Shown here piece after piece: positions 59,863 through 64,000 of a DNA stretch of 64,000 nucleotides. The notes under the pieces were generated by a model. That model saw only the letters and a list, made by a program, of their open reading frames with translations. It had not been told where the DNA came from and did not search any database. The translations under genes and the position numbers were made by a program. Every line of letters starts with the position of its first letter. The first letter of the stretch is position 1. The DNA lies in the NCBI GenBank assembly GCA_038502055.1, contig JAXRKN010000037.1, positions 1,054,001 to 1,118,000 of the forward strand, read 5' to 3'. This stretch comes from Tanytarsus gracilentus (taxonomy: Eukaryota > Arthropoda > Insecta > Diptera > Chironomidae).

Positions 59863-61886
59863 ATGGAGAAGCTAAAGATAAAAATTTTAGTTGTAATTTT
59901 TTTGCAATCTAATTTTATGTCTGGGATTGAAACTGAACCAGATATTTGTGGTCGCGGTTTGTTGTTAAAAAGTGGTTTAATTAATCTTAAATCAACTCCT
60001 CCAAATATTCATGTCGAAGTGCCGAAAATTTTAAAATCTGGTGAAAAAATTGTGATTAAAATCAAAGGATTAAAAGATGTCAGTGGATTAGCGGTACAAG
60101 CGAAAAGTTTTGAAGACACATCAATAGGAAAATTTTCACCAAATATTAAAGCAAATCAGACAAATTGTGTAGGAGATTCAAATTCCCTTTCAATCTTTAG
60201 AATATCTAAAAATGAAACTGAAGCTGAAATTTCCTGGGAAGCTCCAATGATGAAAGAAGCAATTAATTTTAGATTCCAGTAATAAGTTATTCAAAATTGT
60301 TATCTTATCAAACTAAAATTATTCCTTTTTGATTTCAGTTTGACAGTCATTCAAAGCTTTTCCGATTTTTATTCACCTTTCATTACTGATGCGATAAAAA
60401 TCGAGACAGAAAACGATAACGAACTAGATTTTGTCTACGATGGATGTGGAATTCTAAAACTATGTTTTGGTATGCCCGATGGATGCATTTCAAGTCGAAA
60501 TTGTCAACTTTTATCAACAGTTCGAAGAGTAAATCAAGAATTTTTTGAATTTGAAATGTTATCAAATCGTAAGATTCTAAATTATTTTACTAAGTAGAAT
60601 TTAATTAATTAGAATTTTTAATTTTTAGCTCAGCACAATTTTATCGCTTTTGGAATATCACAATCACGAAGCATGGCTGATGCATCTGTTTTTGAATGTG
60701 TACACAGTGGAGGGTCGATATCTGCATTCGCATCATGGAATTATGCAATAACAAATTCTCGTGAAAATGTCGTAAGTTTTAATTTTACTAACTTTAAAAA
60801 TTAGTTTTAAATTTAAATTCAGCCCCAAGATTTTGTGAGACTTCGAGAAGGAAGAATTACTGATGGAAGAATCTATTGTCGAGTTGAACGTGATACTAAA
60901 ACTGTTGTTCGGGGTGAAATTTACAATCTTGAGACACAAACACACTTTATTCAGATTGCGGGTGGACCGTTCGTCCTTCCAAATTCAGTCGGTGCTCACT
61001 TTTTATTCAGACATTTATCGGATGAAATGGTTGATTTGACAAATCCAGAAGAAGTTCGCGGTGCAGGAATAAGTGCATTGCTTTTGACACATGGTTCATT
61101 AATGATAATCGCATGGATTGGACTCACATCGATCGGTATTTTGATTGCTAAATATTTCAAACCCATGTGGCATAATAAGCAAATTTTTGGGAGAGATTTG
61201 TGGTTCGTTTGGCATTTAAGTTGCATGAAACTCACTTGGATCCTGACATTGGTTGGATTTATTTTAATTTTTGTCGATCTCGGCACTTGGCGGACAACAA
61301 CGCATTCGGTGCTTGGCTGTGTTGTTTTTGCTTTAGCAAGTCTTCAAGCTGTTGGTGGAATTATGAGGTTAGTTACAAGAAATTTAGTTAAAAGTTTTAA
61401 ACTTTATTTTTCAGGCCAGATCCAAAAGCCGAAAATCGACCAGTTTTTAATTGGATGCATCAATCATTAGGAAATGTCATTCATTTACTTGCTGTGCTAT
61501 GCATTTTCTTTGCAGTTCCACTTCCAGCTGCTCGACTTCCTAACTACACCTTTTATATTCTGATTGGATTTGTGTCTTTTTACTTCTTGATTCATTTCAT
61601 ATTCATGGTGAGATAAAATCATTAATAAATGTTCTTTAATTGAAATTTAAAATTTTTAGACTGTTGATATTCGAGGAGGAATTAAAAAGAGCAAGCAAGA
61701 AAAGCAGACACAACAAGTTGCCAAAACACCCGTAACTATTTTGATTTAATAAAATTTAATACTTTATTCATTCGGAATTTTAATTTTCAGTATTCGATCT
61801 TAAAAACGTGCTTACTTGGAATTCATGTGATTGTGACTTTAATAGCAGTCATTGGTTTAATATTGATATTCACTCTTGAACTTTAA
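59863..61886 (+). CDS. reelin-DOMON-cytochrome b561 protein, ferric-chelate-reductase-1-like
   Basis: Membrane haem protein of about 564 aa, from seven exons (59863-60278, 60339-60568, 60629-60771, 60823-61367, 61415-61607, 61660-61731, 61791-61886) joined in phase. A signal peptide covers roughly residues 1-21. A reelin-type domain follows (about 28-155), then a DOMON domain (about 165-310, with HNFIAFGISQSRSMADASVF). The cytochrome b561 domain begins near residue 342. Its four expected haem-ligand histidines are visible in LLTHGSLMIIAW, VWHLSCMKLTW, TTTHSVLGCVVF and NWMHQSLGNVIH. A last hydrophobic helix (about 536-560) closes the protein. Family members pass electrons across membranes, often to ferric iron; substrate here is inferred. 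AATAAA lies at 61918, and the repeat element at 61942 starts only some 20 bases beyond it. Confidence 0.9.
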
Positions 61887-62219
61887 AAAGAGATTAGAGT
61901 TCAATTAATTTATGTACAATAAAACTAAACGACACAAACATAAAAAATGTTTCAAAACCCACTCGTGGGTGTTGCCGCGTAACCCACTTGAAACAGATCA
62001 GTATTAAAAATGTAACATGGGACAGTCCTATGAAGAAGCCTTGGTGAAGCCAAAAGGGAAGCCTTATGGAAAATATTTTTTGGGAAGTTGAAAGGGAAGC
62101 ATAAGAAAATATTTTTTTGGGAAAGTCATTTACCACTATGTTCCATTTTTCCTAGCAAAAATCTCCTAAACTTCACCCAAAATTTTAATCCCTTTTCTCA
62201 ACTTTTTAAACCCCCTTTG

Positions 62220-62289
62220 AATCTCAAATTTAGGATCCTGGGAACCCGGGTTTACAGCTGTGAGACCCAGAATCCCGAAATTTGAGATC
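62220..62289. repeat. hairpin module, first copy
   Basis: About 70 bases whose left arm (TCTCAAATTTAGGATCCTGG) pairs with the right arm (CCCAGAATCCCGAAATTTGA, then GA) around a loop containing CCCGGGTTTACAGCTGTGAG. It is nearly identical to the module at 62680. Confidence 0.8.
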
Positions 62290-62679
62290 TCGCAAATTTT
62301 TAACCTAAATAATTCTAAATTTAAAAATTTTCTTACTCAAATCACGATTAAAAATTTTTTCCCAAATATGGGGGGCATTCGACCATTAGCTGCCACATCG
62401 TCACATTGATCGTTGATTCCAAAGTCATCAGTCTCGCGAATCGATTTTTACTATCTTTTATTTTTTGGATTTTTTCCAAGGGATGAAAAAAGTAAAAATT
62501 TTAAAGATTAATTAAATAATAAAAATTTTGGGAAGGACGCCGGGGCGAAAAAAACTTTCATAATTTTTTTAAGCATTTTTAAATTTAAAAATATTTTTCC
62601 CTCACTTAAAAAATTTCCCTCAACCTCAATCATAACTAAAAATTTATATTTCTATTCTCAAGTTTCAAACCCCTTTATG

Positions 62680-62750
62680 AATCTCAAATTTGGGATCCTG
62701 GGAACCCGGGTTTACAGCTGTGAGACCCAGAATCCCGAAATTTGAGATCT
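62680..62750. repeat. hairpin module, second copy
   Basis: Almost base-for-base repeat of the module at 62220; the left arm here (TCTCAAATTTGGGATCCTGG) pairs even better with the right arm. Each copy is followed by a GGACGCCGGRGCGAAA string, but at different distances, so the duplication has been altered by indels. Confidence 0.8.
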
Positions 62751-63330
62751 CGCAATTTCCCAACCCAAAAAAATATATAAATTCAAAAAAAATTTCCCGG
62801 GATGAAAAAGCCAAAATTTCAAGTATTTAATAGCTTTAAAAAAATTTTGGGCAGGACGCCGGAGCGAAATTTAACGAAAATAAAATATTTGAAAAAAAAA
62901 TTAATATTAGGCAATCTGATGGATCTTCAATGGAACATTTTGTAATAGAAATTTAAAAGGAAAGAAATTGAAAAAATTTAATCGTCATCATTTTCAGAGA
63001 TTCGGGATTCCCCGAGTTTCGGGATCCCGGGATCCCGTCGTCAACCTCTAGATCCATGCCAATCGATTCCTGGTCCAATTACGAGTTCAACGATACCCAT
63101 GAAGCCATGTAAGAGAAAACTTGTATGAAAAATGGACACTTTGGCAGTCAATGGCACGACCTATGGTCATGACCCAAAAAATTCCTAAAATAGGCTAATT
63201 TAGACCCTTAGAGCTATCATCTGGCGAAAACTCGAAGTCTCTAGCTGGTCCAGGGCCCGAGATCGCGGACGGACAGACGGAATTACGAGCATATAAGCGT
63301 TACCACACCTTATGTGGGTTACTCTAAAAA

Positions 63331-64000
63331 GTGATTAAAGTCTTTGGTGAATTTTTCACTTTGTTAAAATCTGTCTGTGATGAATTCTGTAAAAAAATTT
63401 CAATAAATTCAATTCGATTTCAATGTATCTTTATTGTAATATATTTTTTTTTCACAGATAATTTAGTTTGTTTTGTTTTTAACAGTAAAAAATTGTTTTG
63501 TGTGTGAAGAAAGTTTTTTTCTGCTGTAATTTCAGTTTATTTCCATTTTTATCATCATCATTATGTGGTCTATGTGTGTTTTCTGTAGTATGGAAGAAAT
63601 TTCAAAATTTCTACTGCTTTTTTAATAATTTTTTATATGAGATTTTCACTGGTTTGTAAACGAACCATTTGTTTTGCGGTGAGAGAAAAAGTTTTCTTGT
63701 CAGACAATTTAATTTGATTTTTTTAATGATCGAACTTAAGAATTTAAGAAAAAAAAATTGATAAGGAAAAAAATACAAACGAGAATTTTTTAAAAACTCT
63801 TAACCACTTGTACATACTCGCGCAAATATCATGATCATGATCTTCATGCTCAAAAGTTATAAAAATATAAAAAGTAAAACTTGCAAACTCTTTTTTTCGT
63901 AGCGTGTGACGACCGTATTAAAGGGCCATCGACATTTTCATACTTTCTTCAGCATTTTTAAAACATTTTACGATCACATTTTTTGTGTGTGATTTCTTGA
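63331..64000. other. terminal AT-rich region, no gene
   Basis: No coding or structured feature recognised to the end of the window. Confidence 0.45.

Larger units (their letters stand above)
61942..63330. mobile_element. non-autonomous repeat element, copy 2, with duplicated hairpin module
   Basis: About 1.39 kb just past the FRRS1-like gene. The left end (AAAAAATGTTTCAAAACCCAC, then TCGTGGGTGTTGCCG and GTAACCCACTTG, AACAGATCAGTATT) and the right end (GCATATAAGCGTTACCACAC then GTGGGTTACTCTAAAAA) match copy 1 at 38487. The subterminal right module (GCGAAAACTCGAAGTCTCTA, then GGACGGACAGACGG) is also shared. The interior differs: it has GAAGCC-rich repeats and two copies of a hairpin module. 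No protein-coding potential is seen. Confidence 0.6.

Noticed and set aside
59863..61886. Antisense open frame at 60996-61286 as a separate gene
   Set aside because: It lies opposite the cytochrome b561 exon with its conserved histidines; composition follows from the sense strand.

Overview
This is a stretch of AT-rich eukaryotic nuclear DNA with spliced genes, many GT/AG introns of only 50-80 bases, TATA plus TCAGT-type initiators, and gene families that point to an insect: RR-1 cuticle proteins, an Ets65A-type ETS factor and a BEL/Pao retroelement relic. The base composition, very short introns and compact cuticle genes fit a lower dipteran (midge-, mosquito- or sandfly-like). The species itself cannot be read from the window.

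Layout. 2.0-5.5 kb: two RR-1 cuticular protein genes in the same direction, with a divergent fatty-acid-binding-protein gene between them. 6.3-11.3 kb: a full ABCA-type transporter of six exons. 12.6-16.2 kb: a nine-exon SCAI homologue. 20.7-36.6 kb: an ERG/FLI-family ETS transcription factor (Ets65A-like) with large introns and an internal alternative first exon. 38.1-57.6 kb, minus strand: an ATP8A-class P4-ATPase phospholipid flippase. Its 14 shared exons can be joined in frame to any of three alternative first exons, and its introns hold a minisatellite-bearing repeat and a BEL/Pao relic. 59.9-61.9 kb: a reelin-DOMON-cytochrome b561 protein (FRRS1-like). The rest is AT-rich intergenic or intronic sequence.

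These are ordinary, functionally unrelated insect genes. There is no operon-like system, CRISPR array or biosynthetic cluster. The exons were joined by hand from splice sites, reading phase and family resemblance, so boundaries are predictions.

The least explained material is repetitive. Two copies (38.49-39.76 and 61.94-63.33 kb) of an apparently non-coding element share both termini, which carry imperfect inverted repeats around AACCCAC, but have very different interiors. One interior is a 25-bp array followed by 26 units of a 19-bp minisatellite. The other is a duplicated hairpin module. Other points of interest are the alternative N-termini of the flippase, a stop codon that begins at the last base before one of its 5' splice sites and would remove its regulatory tail, loss of the usual lipid-binding Arg/Tyr in the FABP-like protein, and a pair of oppositely oriented degenerate repeat tracts in a flippase intron.
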